Of a stretch of DNA of 64,000 bases, positions 12,101-27,100 are shown piece after piece. Origin of the DNA: Todiramphus chloris collaris (lineage: Eukaryota; Chordata; Aves; Coraciiformes; Alcedinidae); contig JANVCC010000047.1 of NCBI GenBank assembly GCA_025345505.1, positions 7,509,429 to 7,573,428 on the forward strand, read 5' to 3'. The position numbers and the translations under genes are program-made. Numbering within the stretch: position 1 is the stretch's first letter; the number at the start of each line of letters is the position of its first letter. The notes beneath the pieces were generated by a model, which did not search any database, was not told where the DNA came from, and saw only the letters and a list, made by a program, of their open reading frames with translations.

Positions 12101-15100
12101 TTGGGGTGTTCTGGGACCTAGAGTTTAGACATAGTGAGTGACTGTGATTGCATTTCTGAAAGAACATGTAAGGAGGAACAGAGCGTTATTAGAGAATAGG
12201 AACTCCAGCTCAGGAAAGACATTTTGGGGCTGGAGCATGTCCAGAGAGGGGAAATGGAGCTGGGGAAGGGTCTGGAGCACAAGTGTGGTGAGGAGCAGCT
12301 GGGGGAGTTGGGATTGTTCAACCTGGAGAAAAGGAGGCTCAGGGGAGACCTTCTGGCTCTCAACAGGAGATTGGAGCCAGGTGGGGTCAGGCCAAGGAAC
12401 AAGCAACAGGACAAGAGGAAACAGCCTCAAGTTGCACCAGGGGAGGTTTAGGTTGGACATGAGGAACAATTTCTTCCCCTGCAGGGTTGTGAAGGACTGT
12501 CCCAGGCTCTCCAGGGCAGTGGTGGTTTCCCCATGACCCCTGGAGGGGTTTCCAAGCTGTGGAGATGTGGTGCTGAGGGACATGGGTTAGTGGTGCTCTG
12601 GCAGTGCTGGGTTAATGGCTGGACTTGAGCTTAAAGGTCTCTTCCAATCAAAATGATTCTATATTTCTATGCTATGAAGTGAGCTTTTAACACTCATAAT
12701 TTTACCAATATGTGTTATATTTCCTTAGGATTCTTGGAAGTATTTTAACTCGGTGTCAGACAAGCCTGTCTTACGTTCTGATTTCCTATCTGTGCTAAGC
12801 AATGTGGAATACATTCTTATCAAGGCAACTTATGGCCAAGGATTACAGCAAAGCAGGTAAAGCAACCTTAAAGTAGTAAATTACATTTAATTAAATTACA
12901 TTTACTTACTATATTGCTTTTACTGTAATTTCACCTAGAAATATTCCCAAGTGACCAATACAGTAAGGGTTTAACTCATATTAGAGGAATTTCCAATTTC
13001 CTATTTATAACTCCTGTTCTTCCAGTGATAAGAAAGCATTTATGTCAGCAAAATCCCTCTTTAATTCTTTCTGTGAAGCACTTTAAGTGTCTTTGTTTCT
13101 TTCTTTGATAGAAAAGCCCATGAAGAGGCAAGGGCCTTGAGGGCTGACAAATGATATAGTTAATTTTTTTCTAAATTTTTTTTTTCTCATCTAATTTTTA
13201 TGGGCATTGAATTTTTTATTTTTGTGCTTTTTGTTTGGCTGATTTGTTGTGTATTTTCCCTATTGAAACAATCCCTGCAGTTCTTGGGTTTGTACCCATC
13301 TAAGTCTCTCCTGTAGTTTTATGCAATCTAGGCAGTGGCATTAAATATTCCCACCTCAGAATGGTAGCAGTTTATTGCTATTTTGAGCAGAAGTAGGTTA
13401 CTGATGAGAGGGAGGAGATGGGATGTGGCCATTGCATCTGTCAGTTTAGAAACTAACAGGAGGAGAAGAGATGGATCCAAAGAAAACCCAGTATCTATAT
13501 GTCTTTCCAGATTTCAGGTTATTTTTGATTCCCATGCTCTCAACTCTCTCTTCTGTCAGCTCTGTCCAAAAGTCTGTGGGACAAAGCAGTTTCTGAGGCA
13601 GAAATACTTCCTCTTGCATGGTGGTGGGTTTGTCAAGTTTTGGAGGCTAATGGGAATCAACCTCTCTTTCTTTGAAGTACTTCTGATGTGTATGTCCTGA
13701 AATGCCACAAATGAGTAAAGAATCTCCAGATTTTATTGAGATATTTGCATGGGGAAAAGGGGGTCAGGGGAGATTTTTTAATGATCCTCCCAACCTTGAA
13801 GCATAAAAAATCATTAGGTCTCAGTTTTGGGGCTAGAACTTCTGTAGCTCTTCACGCTCTTTTCTGCTTCTATCTTGTAGAATTGCAAATATCTCAATGG
13901 AAATTGCAGTGAAGTTTGAAGAAATGCATCGAGGCAGAGCTAGAGCTCATCTTGTAGAGCATTGCAGATGTCCTGCTGGTTATGCTGGATTGTCCTGTCA
14001 GGTACAGAATCCTTGAATCCTTTTTGTGTCTAATAGGAAGACAGCAAGAAAAGTTACTTAAGCAGCTTTTTAAATTGCTTGCAACTGTTGGTAGCTGTGA
14101 CCATATCTGCCCTTACTTTATTTTTGTTACTCCCCTGACAGAGCTGTGCTCCAGGGTACTACAGGGGAAAGCACACACAACTTGGTGCAAAAGAGCCTCA
14201 TGGTCTGATAGCACCTTGTGTGCCATGTCAGTGCAACAACCACAGTGAAACCTGCGATCCTGACACCGGCAAGTGCTTGGTATGTACAGTTTGTACGTGT
14301 TCCTGGTGGTTTCACCTGTGCCTACCATGGCAGTAACCTATGGAAGGAGTTTCTGGGAGATGTATATGGCTGTACTACTTGGATAAAGTATAATTTCCCA
14401 CCTAACTCTAGAAAATCTGAGTAGTATTTCCCTCAGGGTCCATTCAGTTAAATTGGGAGTCCTTTAAGATCATCAATGACACAGCCTGGAACAGGCTGCC
14501 CAGAGAAGTTGTGGAGTCTCCTTCTGTAAAGACTTTCAAGACCCCCCTGGATATGTTCCTGTGTGGCCTGCCCTGGGTGATCCTGCTCTGGTAGGGGGGG
14601 TTGGACTTGATGATTTCTAGAGGTCCCTTCCAACCCCTACCATTCTATGACTGATTCTATGATCAAGTCCAAGTTAACCCAGCACTGCCAGGTCACCACT
14701 AACCCATGTCCCCCAGCACCACATCTCCACAGCTTTGAAACCCCTCCAGGGATCATGGGGACTCCACCACTGCCCTGGGCATCCTGGGACAGCCCTTGAC
14801 AACCCTCAAGGGGAAGAAATTCCTCATAATGTGCAACCTAAACCTCCCCTGATGCAACTTGAGACCAGTTCCTCTTGTCCCAATTTAGTATTTTAATACT
14901 AATATCACTGGCTGTTGATCAGTACTGTTGACAAATTAAATGTAATGTCTGTGAATCCTAACTGTGGGTGGCTCCTGGTTTACAGCATTCAAATGCATTT
15001 ACTAAAACATTTAAACTTATCTTTTTACTGTTAAATTTCTCCATCAGTTGTTTGAATTTTTTTTTTTTTTTTTTTCTTTTCAAGTTTTGTTGTTGTCTTC

Positions 15101-18100
15101 TTGGTTTCGGGTTTGGTTTTTTTGCTTTGTACTGCGATTTCCTGGCCTGGATTAATAAAAGCAAAAATATATAAACCTTAAGTGAAATTCAGAATGGGAA
15201 ATTAGGTCAGCCTTGCTTGAGGGGATGTTCACCTATGAGAAAATATGCTGGAATTCCGCTATTTTTTGCATAAAAGGTTCCTCCACTCAGAGAATGCTGA
15301 TCCATGGGTAGGATCGTTGGGAGATGATTGTTGGAAACTCTATACATTTATTTATGGGGAGGGGATAAAGTTCTTGTTTGCTGTTGGTTTTAAACTATTT
15401 GAATTCCTTTTTTGTGTCTCAGAACTGCAGAGATAACACGGTTGGTGATTCCTGCAGTGTTTGTGCCCCAGGCTACTATGGGAAAGTCCTTGGCTCCATC
15501 AGTGACTGCTCCCTTTGTGCCTGTCCCAGAGCCAACCCTGTTAGGTAACCAGAGCTTATTAAATCCAATGTATGTTTTAGCATTCAGTATTTATTGTGCT
15601 GTATGGCGTATGTCCTGCTCCCACCACGTGATGACAACAGGACTTAGTTCTGGTTGTGTGGCCTTAATTTTTAGGTATTTGAAAGCTACTGAAGCTACTT
15701 GGAGCTTACACTCCAAGTTGTCCACAACTGGTGGTAACTGAGATTTTAAAATAAAAAGATTAACTGATAGATAAGTAATTTTCTTTCTTTTTTTTTTTTC
15801 CCCCCTCTTAAGAGTAGATCAGCCACACAGAATGTTTTCTAGATAATGGAATAAGTTGCTTTGACATCTTTTAGATTCAAATATGCTTGGGTCTCTCCAC
15901 TCAGAACCCAATGCTTTTGTATTTACCAAAGATTCAGGCTGTCTCCAATCAATGAAGGAGCTTCTCATGAGATCAGTCCTAGGGGAAGAACAAGTACTCC
16001 ATTGTCTGAAGCTTACACATCTGTTTGTTTGGCCAAGGAACAGTTAACTTCATATTTTGAAAATAAAAATGCAGTGCAGGCTCTTTCTTTTTCTTTCTGC
16101 TTTTTTCCTTTTACTTCTCTTTTTTTTTTTTTTTTCTTTTTCCTCCTCACTTCTTTTTTCCTTCTCCTTTTTTTTTACCTCCTTTGTTTTTCATTTTCTC
16201 CAAAAGCCTGAAAATCCTATTTGTTCACTTTTGGGTAACTGAATCAGGGTCTAGCAACTCTGATGTTCTTATGAGAGTCTCAGTTAGATATATACTGTAG
16301 CCATACCATGCAACATACATTTTTCATTGGTTTAGCTTTTCAAAGGAAGACCAGAAGGTGCTTTTAGCCTATTATACAGTACTGGAGTTGAATTGGGAAA
16401 GCAAACTTTTTAAGAAACAATTTAAAGTACAAATTCTCAGGCACTGCATCAGATCGAGCAGAGGATGCTGTTGCTTACAGAACTGAACCTGTGACTGGAA
16501 GTGTTCCCTGTGCTTGTATGATCTTCCATTTCTATGCTAGCAGGTATTTCTTTATCCTTCCTCCAGTTTTAGTCCCACTTGTGTCCTGAAAGGTCTCCAG
16601 GATTACCACTGTGACGCTTGTCTCCCTGGATATGAAGGACAGTACTGTGAAAGGTGAGTTACACACAATGTCCCAGCTCGCAAGAACCAACTTGATTAAC
16701 ACAACCCAAATTTGTGCTCAGATTTATTCAGTGTTTATAAATAAATATGAATCTTGATGGATGTGGTGATTTGTGAGTTACGGGCAAGAAGCCGTCAATT
16801 AACCACCTCTCCGTGAATCTGAAAGGATAAATATAACATCTGATCTCACCATGACTATCCCCTGATGTTCAGTGTCCCGTTCCTCCCCGTGCAGGTGCTC
16901 CCTGGGCTATTATGGTGACCCTCAGCTTCCTGGGGGCAGCTGCCACCCGTGTCAGTGCAATCCCAGCGGCTCCCTTCACACCAACTGCAATCGTGCCACG
17001 GGCCAGTGCCTTTGTAAGCAAGGAGTGACAGGACAGCTCTGCGAGGAGTGTGAGCCGAGACATCTTCTTCTGGAAGACCAGTGTGTTTGTAGGTGGCTTC
17101 TAAATTGTCTGCTTTCCCAGTGAGCTTTTTCCCCAGTGTTGTTTTTTGTTTGATTCCCTTCCTCCCCCCTCCAGTGGTCTATTCTGGTGATATTTAGGTG
17201 CACATGGTTATTTCTTGAGTGTTTTCATGTTGTCAGGCCTCATTTTCTTTTCTATGAAAGGGAAGAAATCTTTAATATCTCTGTAAAACAGAAAGTGTTG
17301 GGCTAGGTAATCTCCAGAGACCTGAGCTCAACCATTCAGTGAACACAGAGTAGAGATCATGACATCAGACAAGCAGTTAAAATGGCTTAATTAGTGTTAC
17401 TGACAAGTTTAAAGAATGGTAATTTTAATACTTTTTCTTTTTTTCTGACTGTAGCACACTTATTTATCTGAAAATGTTTAATTCCTGTGTCATTGACCCT
17501 TTGGATGTGAGGTTGTTGTAATAATATGTTTTAGATGCCCAGGTAGGTAGGCATTTACCCCTAATAATTAATTATATCCTGCCAATAATTAGTCATGTAA
17601 TTCCTTATGTGGGGGTGGATAGCAGAAAAATGCAGCAAGTACAATGAATTGGGATCTAGGATGTAGATTTCGCTTTGTATAAGGAAAAAAAACCCCAACA
17701 AACCAAAACACGAGGAATAAGTGGAATTACACCACTGCAGACTTGGAATTTCCTGTCTTCTGAACCTGTTTGAATGAGTGTCAGCACCATGAGCCTGGAT
17801 TTAGAGCAATATAGATAAATGGACTCAGTAAGCTGATAAGCAAGCAGCTCAACAGCCAGCAGGATCAATAAGGCTTGAACATGTGCTAACCTCAGGAGAA
17901 GATGTTTGGCATAGGTCCACTCCTGGGACAAGGAGGAGATAATTCTAATTATAATTATTATACTTATTAACATATTAATATGATAAATTTAGTATGCTAT
18001 TATCCAGTTAGTGTACTACTCTTCTTTTTGTATATTAATATTATTATTTTACCATTATTATTATTATTCATTTGACAAACTTATTAGACTTAATACCTCA

Positions 18101-21100
18101 GCTCCAAAGGTGAAGGCACAAACTGTGGAAATCAAAATAAATCTCGGTATCTGGTGGCTTGTTTTTCATACTAATATTGTTTCCTCCTCTTCAAATGGTT
18201 TCTTTATAGCTTGTGATGACAACTGCACAGGAGTCTTGTTGACCAGTTTGGATGATCTCAGCCAGGCCATACTTTCAGTCAACCTCACCGGCGTTGCCCG
18301 TGTGCCCTATGGGATATTGTCAGAGTTGGAGAATGCAACGAAACATCTGAAGGTAAAATGGAATGCACAAACAGTAGAAAATATTGAAAGTGTCCAACAG
18401 TGAAGCTTTCTACCTGGCTTTTTGTGTCCTGAGCTGGAGGACTTCCAGGCTGCTTGTGGCCAACTTTCCTCCCAGCTGCTCCCCCCTTTAAACAAAATCT
18501 GAAATACCATGTTTTGTGGTTCTACAAGGTCATTTATGGTTGCCAAGGATTAAGTTCATGTGGTCTCTGCACAAAGCCAGAGATAAGCAGAATCCTCCCT
18601 ACTCCATGACTGCTAAAATATGCACATTTATTGATAAGAGTCTGCTCAGCAATAAGTCTAGCAACACAAACTAAAGACAGAAACCCCTATTGCAGCAAAA
18701 TGAAAACAGTGTGAACCTTCTCGTGCTGCTGAGTCTGGCAAATGAAGACTTTGAATTAAAATGTCTTCAATGTAAAATGTAAGGCAGAGTGAACTCCAAA
18801 CAATGCACTTCAAAACATTAAGAATTGCAATATCTGAAGGAAAACTTGATTAAATTACACTTGTGCTTCAGCAGAAATACTCTTACCCTTTAGTTGTCGT
18901 TGCTAACCTTTCAGTTTATAAACCTTCTGTTTCGCTTCCCTTCCTTTGTCATGAAGCATAAACATACTGAATTATTGTAATACTTAAAGGCTGCAGTTGA
19001 CTTGCTTTCTATAATCATTTTGCGTTTGTATGGGAGCATCATCTTCTGGGACTATAAACATTCAATATGTTACTTTTATTTAGCACTTAAATTATAAAGC
19101 AAAATCAAATCTGAGGTTAAAAAAAAAAAGCAGTTTAAGTTTCTCCTTTAGTACATACTTTTTTTTTTAATATTAAAATCAAATCAAAGCCAGCTGTCAC
19201 TCTTAGAAGTGGGATGCTGAAAGTGATAATAAAGCTTCTTGTGTAATTTCTGTTTATGTAAGGCCACAACATTCTTTAAACAACTTAATGTTGAGAGTAA
19301 GTTGGTAGTCTCATTATTTTTCTCTGTTGGGAAGGGAACCAGGTATTCCCCTGTTTCTGGCTAATCTTTTCCCCTGGTCCAAAGTAACTGTAGCTGGAAG
19401 CTGGAAAATCCTCACATTTATGGAACTGTGGATCTTCCCTGAAGGGCCAACCCCTGTGCTTTACTGTGTCTTTGCCTCATGCTGGTTGCTCAGGAATGAG
19501 AGTATTTCCTCTTGCCTATGATTAGCTGTGAGTCTTTCAATAATTATCCAATCAGATCTTCTGCTCCTCACTGATTCTGCATCTCCACTCTGAGGGCTTC
19601 AGTAGTTCTATTTTGCTGGTTAAAGCCACCTGCTTTACTGTTCCTGATGTACCCAGACATACCTGTTGTCCCATTCTGGGTTTTGAACTGGGCTTTTAAA
19701 GCTCAGGAAGCACAAGAGCTTCAGCTTCTGCTTTTCTTTTACTTGTTCTGTCCTCATGCTGAGGAAGGAGACATTGAAGTTTCCATTTGACAAAAGGCTG
19801 TTGGATAATCCTGTATATTACTACTTTAATAGGCAAAGTAATACTTATTATGGTATTTACAACGACTGGCTCTGAAACATCAGAAATCTCAAAATAGCCC
19901 AAAATAGCCTTTCCCAGACGTGCTGTTTTTGCAAGACATTTTTTTGCATCTTTAGAGAAGTGTTCTGTTGCAAGCCTTGACTGTATCAACTATGATACAC
20001 TTGGGTACAAGGGCCTATTTCTTGCCATACAGAGCAGTTCTGAAGGTGGCCTTGAAGCCAAATACAGCCTATTATTCTTCCTTCTTGGTGAGAGGATCCA
20101 CAGGACTGCTTGTGCTGCCTTATTGTGTCTGGAGGGTCCAAATCCTGAAGTCCTGAGGACCATACACTGGGCTTTGACTTGGAAATACAGAGCTCCCCAG
20201 GGTCACCTCACAGATATTCCATAGATGCATCTGTTAAGACAAGACCAGCTGCTGGAACAGTAGCAGCTCTGTGGCTGGATGAACGAGAGAAAATGGGCTG
20301 AACTTGCATCAGGGAAGGTTTAGGTTTGGTATAAGGAAGAATTTCTTTCCTGAGAGAGTGGTGAGGCCTTGGAACAGGCTGCCCAGGGAGCGGGTGGAGT
20401 CACCATCCTTGGAGGGGGTCAAAGAACAGCTAGATGTGGCACTTCAGGACATGGTTTAGTGGTCCTGATAATGTTTAGTAGATGGTTGGACTTGATGGTC
20501 TTGAAGGTCGTTTCCAACCTTAATGATTCTATGATAATTTGATGGGCCCTGAAACATCTCAAAGTAGCTTATTTGAGCAGCTCAGGCTGTGGTGAAATGA
20601 AGATTCAGGAATGCAGAAATTACTCTTCCTTATTACTTGATTGAAAGTACAACATGGTTGGATCCTTCTTTCCTTATTAAAGAAATGATGCACTTTGTTG
20701 CATGAACCATATTGCATGTTGCATGAACCATTTATTGACAAAGTACATAATTACTTTGTCATCTTATGTGGTTTGAAAATCAATCATTCAGAATGTATAA
20801 ACAAACTAAATAGTGCACGTGATTCTTTTCTTCCCAGAACTTTTCTGGACCCACGACAAAATCTTTACATTGCAGTTTGTTGTTTCTTCTTGTTTCTTAT
20901 AGGGGTCTATAGTTCCTAGAGAAAATCCATCTTACACTTTTGCTACAGCAAAAGAAAGTCTGCTGAGTTTATCACGGGGAATCGATCAGCTGCATGAAGA
21001 GGTAGGTGCCAACTTCTTTATTTTCAGCCTTTCTGGAGAAATCTCTTGAGATTTCACAGCACGGTACGTAAATGCCAGAGAGAACTTCAGGAATTAATTT

Positions 21101-24100
21101 AAACCTGTACAGTACAGTGAACGAATTCAGTCACTTCTGTAATGTTCCAGAATTATTTTTCTGTGGAATTCTAGAGTGCTGTATGATATCATACAGGGGA
21201 TTTACATGATTTCTGTTAAAAGTTCAGAAGCTTTTTGTACTGTGATCATTTAAGGCCCTAAAACTAGAGAAAGGGAAATACTTTCTTCTCCCTGGTTTTA
21301 ACACATAGAGCTTACTCAAGATTATGTTATAGCTGAATAATCACCAAAAAGTCTTTGAAACCTTGAAGTATGGTGTTGAAAATGATCTCAGCAGAAATAA
21401 ATCTGTTGGAAATCCACATGAAATGTAGACTGTGTTTGTGTTCTTTACTCAGTTTTAGCACAAGAAAAATTTTAGGTAGAAAATTGACAACAGCACTTCA
21501 GCCACTGGATCTCATTTGCTGTGACTATACATCACTATAATTTTCTGACCATAGATACAGAATCTAACAAGGTGCAGTGTTGTTATTGCTAATAGTGGTG
21601 TATCCAGAATAGTAGTTTTCTTAAGATACCTTAATTGTAGCTAAAAAACCCACATGTAATGTTTGCTTTGTTCGAGAAATGTGTGGTAATTATGATCTTA
21701 TTGATTATGAAAATAATTGATAACACAATTCTTCATTGATATCAGAGGCTGGAACTTTCAGTATAACTAGGGCATCTGCAAACCTGGAAGCATCACAGAG
21801 ATCTGTTAATCAACTAGGTCTACCCTATCAAAAAACATTGTTTCCTCTTGCAAAGTATTCCAAATATTGGAGAAAAAAATGCATAAACCATACATAAATA
21901 TCATGAATGAACCCAGTGTTTTAGGAGAACTGTCAAAAGATTATCTCTGATTTTATTCCAGTCGTCTAGATTTTTGAACAAAGCTTGGCAGCTTAACACA
22001 ATGACTCAGGAAACCAAGAATAAAAGCCAAGAGCTAACTGGATTTATTGACACAATACATACAACCATCAAAGGTACCCTGCTTTTGAGATACTTCCACT
22101 TCTTTACAGAATTTAGAAGGGTATTTTCTTTGCAGCTTGTAAAGAACTATTTACTGGGAAAGTGCTGCAGTTTGCACAGGAGGGAGATCACTTTTTTTTC
22201 TTTTTTTTTTTCTTAATGGTATGACTAAATTGTTTACTCTCCTCCTTAGTACTTGCTGAAGTTGCTCAGTCACTGAACGAAACACTAGGCCTGGACCTCC
22301 CGCTGTCAAACGCTACAGCTCAGAGCCTGCAAGATGAGATTTCTGCCTTTTTGGAGGTGTTGCGCAAGAAAGATTTTGTCGAGCAGCACGTTAAGAGTGC
22401 CAGCGTCCTAAAGTAAGCCTCTTCTGCTGAAAACTTTCTGCCTCTGTCTATACTATACCATCCTGCTTTTTGGAGACGTAGCTGGAGAAACATTGTGCCA
22501 TAATAAAAGGCAGCACGATGGATCGCTTGCCTGGGTGGAGCTGCATGAGCTCTGAATTTGGAGTGATGTGATTTGAAGATATTTGAGCATCTCATATGAT
22601 ACTAATATAGCCAAAATCTGTTTCCTTGGATGGGATACAGAATTTCCTTGAAATAAATGAAAAGACTCATGTGTTTCAGTTTGTTTCAGATCTGGTGCAA
22701 ACACACGTCTTGTTGCTTTTGGCCAGGAGATGTCACAGAACTGTCTCAGTCAGTTGCAAGCCCAGGACGTGTGAGATCCGCTGAAGCACGTGGTGATTTA
22801 TTGTCTCTGGACTATCCCATAGATTTGCAAATGAAAGTGATCATCAACGTGCACTCAGTCCTAGTTAGGCCATCTCTTGAATCCTAGGGTCAGTTTTGAG
22901 CCTCTCACTCCCAGAAGGACACAGGAGGAGATGGAGCGTGGCCAGAGAAGGGTAGCAGAGCTGGGGAAGGGTCTGGAGCACAAGTCTGGTGAGAAAGCAT
23001 CTAAGGGAGTTGTGATTGTTCAGCCTGGAGGATGGCTCAGGGGAGACCTTCTGTCTACCAACAACTCCCTGACAGGAGGTTGGAACCACGTGAGGTCAAC
23101 CTCTTCTCCCAAGGAACAAGCAACAAGACAAGAGGAAATGGCCTCAAGTTGCACCAGGGGAGCTTTAGATTGGAGCTGAGGAACAATTTCGTCCCCCTGA
23201 GGGCTGTCCAGGGCTGTCCCAGTCTGCCCAAGGCAGTGGTGGAGTCCCCATGATCACTGGAGGGGTTTCAAAGCTGTGGAGATGTGGTGCTGAGGGACAT
23301 GGTTTAGTGGTGGACTTTGCTGTGTTGGGTTAACAGTTGGACTTGATGATCTGAAAGATCTCTTCCAAAAGAAATGATGCTATGATTCTATGAAACCAAG
23401 ACATTTGGTTCAGCATTCTGAGCCACTCTGTAGGATTGTATTTCATTTGTCTTGATTTGTCTTCAGTTAAAGACTATTTTTAAATGGCTTTTGTGTTCAC
23501 TAGTAGTGCTTCTTGCCAGACTTGGCCCTATAAAACGTCAGCTGTTCCATCAGCAGCAAAATTTTTATTCCTGCTTCAGAAATATTAAGTATTGCCCTAG
23601 CCCATTAAAAGCGCTGAGACTGTTAACATTGGCTTCAAGGCACAAAGATTTAGCCCAGAGGGGAATAATTCTGAATATATGACTTTTTGTTATTATATGC
23701 TTTGGATTAGGCAGGATAGAATGTGTGTGCTGGTAGCATGTCTGATTTTGCTCAACAGACTCCAGTGCTTGTCCTTATGCTGAAGATTAAATTATACCCA
23801 AGCTAAATGGACTAGAAATGTACCATTTATTCTTCTACTTATTATGAACTTCAAAGAGCTTATTTTTGCACTTAGAAAAATGTCTCGGAACATCATGTTG
23901 TGTAGTGGCAGGCTGTTCTGACTTTCTACATCAGCTTTTGAGCTGTCAGACCAAGCATTTGTAAATTAACTTTTTCAATTACGGGCTCTGTTGAAATTTC
24001 TGGAAGTTCTCTGATAAGTGTCCTTTGGCGGATCGAAGAAGAGAGTTAATAAGATTTGGAAGAGTGTTTGCTCTGCAGAATTTATCACACGATGCAGCTG

Positions 24101-27100
24101 TAAATTCAAAACTGCTTTAAATAAGCAGCTTGCCAGCCCATTTTTCAGGGAGCAGAAACTATCTCCTGGCTCACAGTGTCCTGAGCTTATGGTGACACTA
24201 AGCCACATTTGTAACTGAGGTCTCCACGCCTTTGCCATGTAAAGCGAAGTTCCCAAACCACTTGGAATGCAGCCTTTTTACCCTACACTGAAATAGAAGC
24301 TGTTGTGTAAAATGCTTTAATTCTTGTAACTTTAAGGCTATGGCTTCTGAGTGTAAGGAGTCTGGATTATTAGTTGGAGGAAATGCATGCAAATGCACAT
24401 CTGCTATTCAATAAAAGCTGCATTCTGTTTTGCTGAGTGTAATATAATAGGGAAATAAAGTAGGTTTCTTTTGGCTAAAGCTCTGTATTATTAGAAATCA
24501 AACTAAAAGGGACAAATATTTGTGTAAAAGAACCATTACAGGAGCTGCAGTGTGCAGAGTCTGTGCTGAAATGAAATGAAACTAGAGGAATAGACTTTTT
24601 AGGGTGATTTTCAGTCCCACTCTTTAGTACTGGAAAGTATTCAAATAGAGATGCAAATATTCCCAAACAGAACATCTGAAGGGATTAACAGCTGACAAAT
24701 TTGGGGGAATTTAATATTTCCCAGATAATGTCTGTTACTGATTAAAAAAGATGAGTGCAGATATTGCTCCTTTCAGTGCTCATTTTAATGAGGTCGTCTC
24801 TTTTTATTTGATGTTTAAATTTCTGAGGGCTCTTGGGTATATGACTTTCAGTTCTGGTTACTTGTTTCTTTCTGTTGTCGATCCTCATAATTGAAGTTTT
24901 TATCCTACATTCAAAATACAGATAGGGAGGAATCCCAGAGGAAAGTTTCACAGAGATTTTGATGTGGGGGATATCCCAAATCAAGTTCAAGAGAGTGTGC
25001 TTTAGATGAACCTCTTTCCCCTCTTGTCACCACATACAAAGTTTAAGAACTGAATTAATTCTCTCCCCCCAGGCAGTCATCTTTTTTGCGTGGTAACATG
25101 AGTAACTAAGCTACCATGTTCCTGTATGCTATTATAGGGTGGTGGTGGTGGGGGGAAATTGAGTTTCACATCACCCCATTTTCACCTAAAGAAATCCATA
25201 CCTAAGTCCCCTTCAGCCTTTTATTTATCTTCTGCTTCCTCTCTTTGTCAGAGCTGCAGAAAATGTGTTGATCCAGGTTCAGAAGGAGTATCTTAAACCC
25301 CAGCAGGAGCTTGGTGAGCTCAAGAAGGAGGCAAGGCAGCTCTTATCAAAGCACAGCAGCAGACTGCAAGATGCTCAGGACATGGTGGATGAGGCTCTCG
25401 TCAACATCGCTGAGACCAATCACTTGTTTCCTCTTATCTCGAGCAACCTGGCTGAGTTAAACGTAAGACTGGACAATCAGTAGTGTTGCGTAAGAAATAT
25501 CAACTAAGAAATCATGTTTAAAAGATGCTTTTTAGACTTTACTAAAATTTTACATGTTTAAATATGTCGATGAACGCGATGCCTTAAATTTAAAGGAAAC
25601 CAGGCCCCTGTTTGAAAACCAAAAAAATTGTGTTCTGTGAACTCATCTGCACTAGCTGACTTTACAGGCTACCATAAAACACTTGATTTATGATACAGGA
25701 CAAAAAGCTGAATATAAAGGAAGGTGAAGAAGTCTCGGCTGCGCTCATTGAAGAAGGGAAAGTCCTAATGAATGCTGCCACTGCTCTTGCCCAAGATGTA
25801 AAGAACTCTACATCTGTAAGATCTCAAGTTTTAACAATCCTTTTTAAAGCTATCAGGTGTATTTTGCTTTTCAAAACAAAAAAAGGGAACCATTTTGTTC
25901 TGCAGAACCTGGAGGTCCACCAAGATGGGTTTGTCCTGTGGACTACCAAGCTGCGACATCATGTGAATGAGCTGGTGATGCAGATGTCTGTGAGAGGAGT
26001 GCTTGACCTGGTATACAAAGCTGAGGACCATGCCACCCAGTTCCAAAGGCTTGCAGATGCACTAGAGAGGTGATAAACTTGAGAAATAGGAAATTGTGAG
26101 AGATTGACAGTAGTGTCAGTTTTAATTTAAATAGGTAGTAGCTTAATCCACTACAGAAATTCACTGCCCTTAGCAGTGGGGTTGGACTTGATGATCTTTA
26201 AAGATCCCTTCCAACTGAAACCACACTATGACCAGTTCTTATTTCCCATGCTTTTTACTTCTGCTGCAGTGTACTTCTATTAAATGATCTGGTGGGGGTT
26301 GATTAGTCTCACATTTCACGTTGCTGACTTGCAGAGTAACTACTGATTTATTAAGTGGCCAGTGAGTATATCATGGTATGGCTTGAAAAGCTTCTGGTCT
26401 GTGTATTGAGCGCTTCTGGACAACGGATGTCTGAATCTCATCAAGAAGCTATTCCTGCTATGCCTCTGATAGCATTGTTTTCAAAGCATCTTGCAGAAAC
26501 AAATGGGCTGCAATCTCAAATCCACTCAAATACATGCTTAGAATTTGGAAGTTGGGAAGTTGTTCCAGGGAATTCAGTGGAATTCCATCCCAGGAATCCT
26601 CCTAGGACTCTTGTAGGTTTGTCTTTTCAAATCAACAGATAGGTGTTAAAAGTTAAATTGTATCAGATTTGGAAAAATCTACATGTATTTTAAGTTTGAG
26701 AATAGAAAATCTTGCTCTGAGTAACACTGAGCAACTCTACTGACTTCACCGCAGCCAGATAAGTTCAATAAAGAAAAATTTAATACTGAATAGCTTTCAG
26801 ATGCTGACAATTTCCTCCTGGATTCTGTATCTCTCTGCTTTGCTTTTGAGCTTCAGCTAGGAACCTGTTCCTGGTCTGTTTAGATGTGATTCGTTTGATC
26901 TGAGTGCCTGAGAGGCTTTATAAATTGAAAAGCTGGCCACAAACAAAAGGGAACAAAATAGAAGGGGGGAAGAATCGATGAAAAGGAACAAAACAGAACA
27001 ACAAGGAACAAAACAGAAAATAAATAGATTAAAACCTTTGAACTGTGTTTTTTTTTCAGTTCAAATAAACAACTTAAACCCCCTTACATGACATAGGGCA

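Noticed and set aside
12118-12583. Overlapping frames on both strands, 98-152 codons
   Set aside because: They cover the CR1 copy at 12207-12671.
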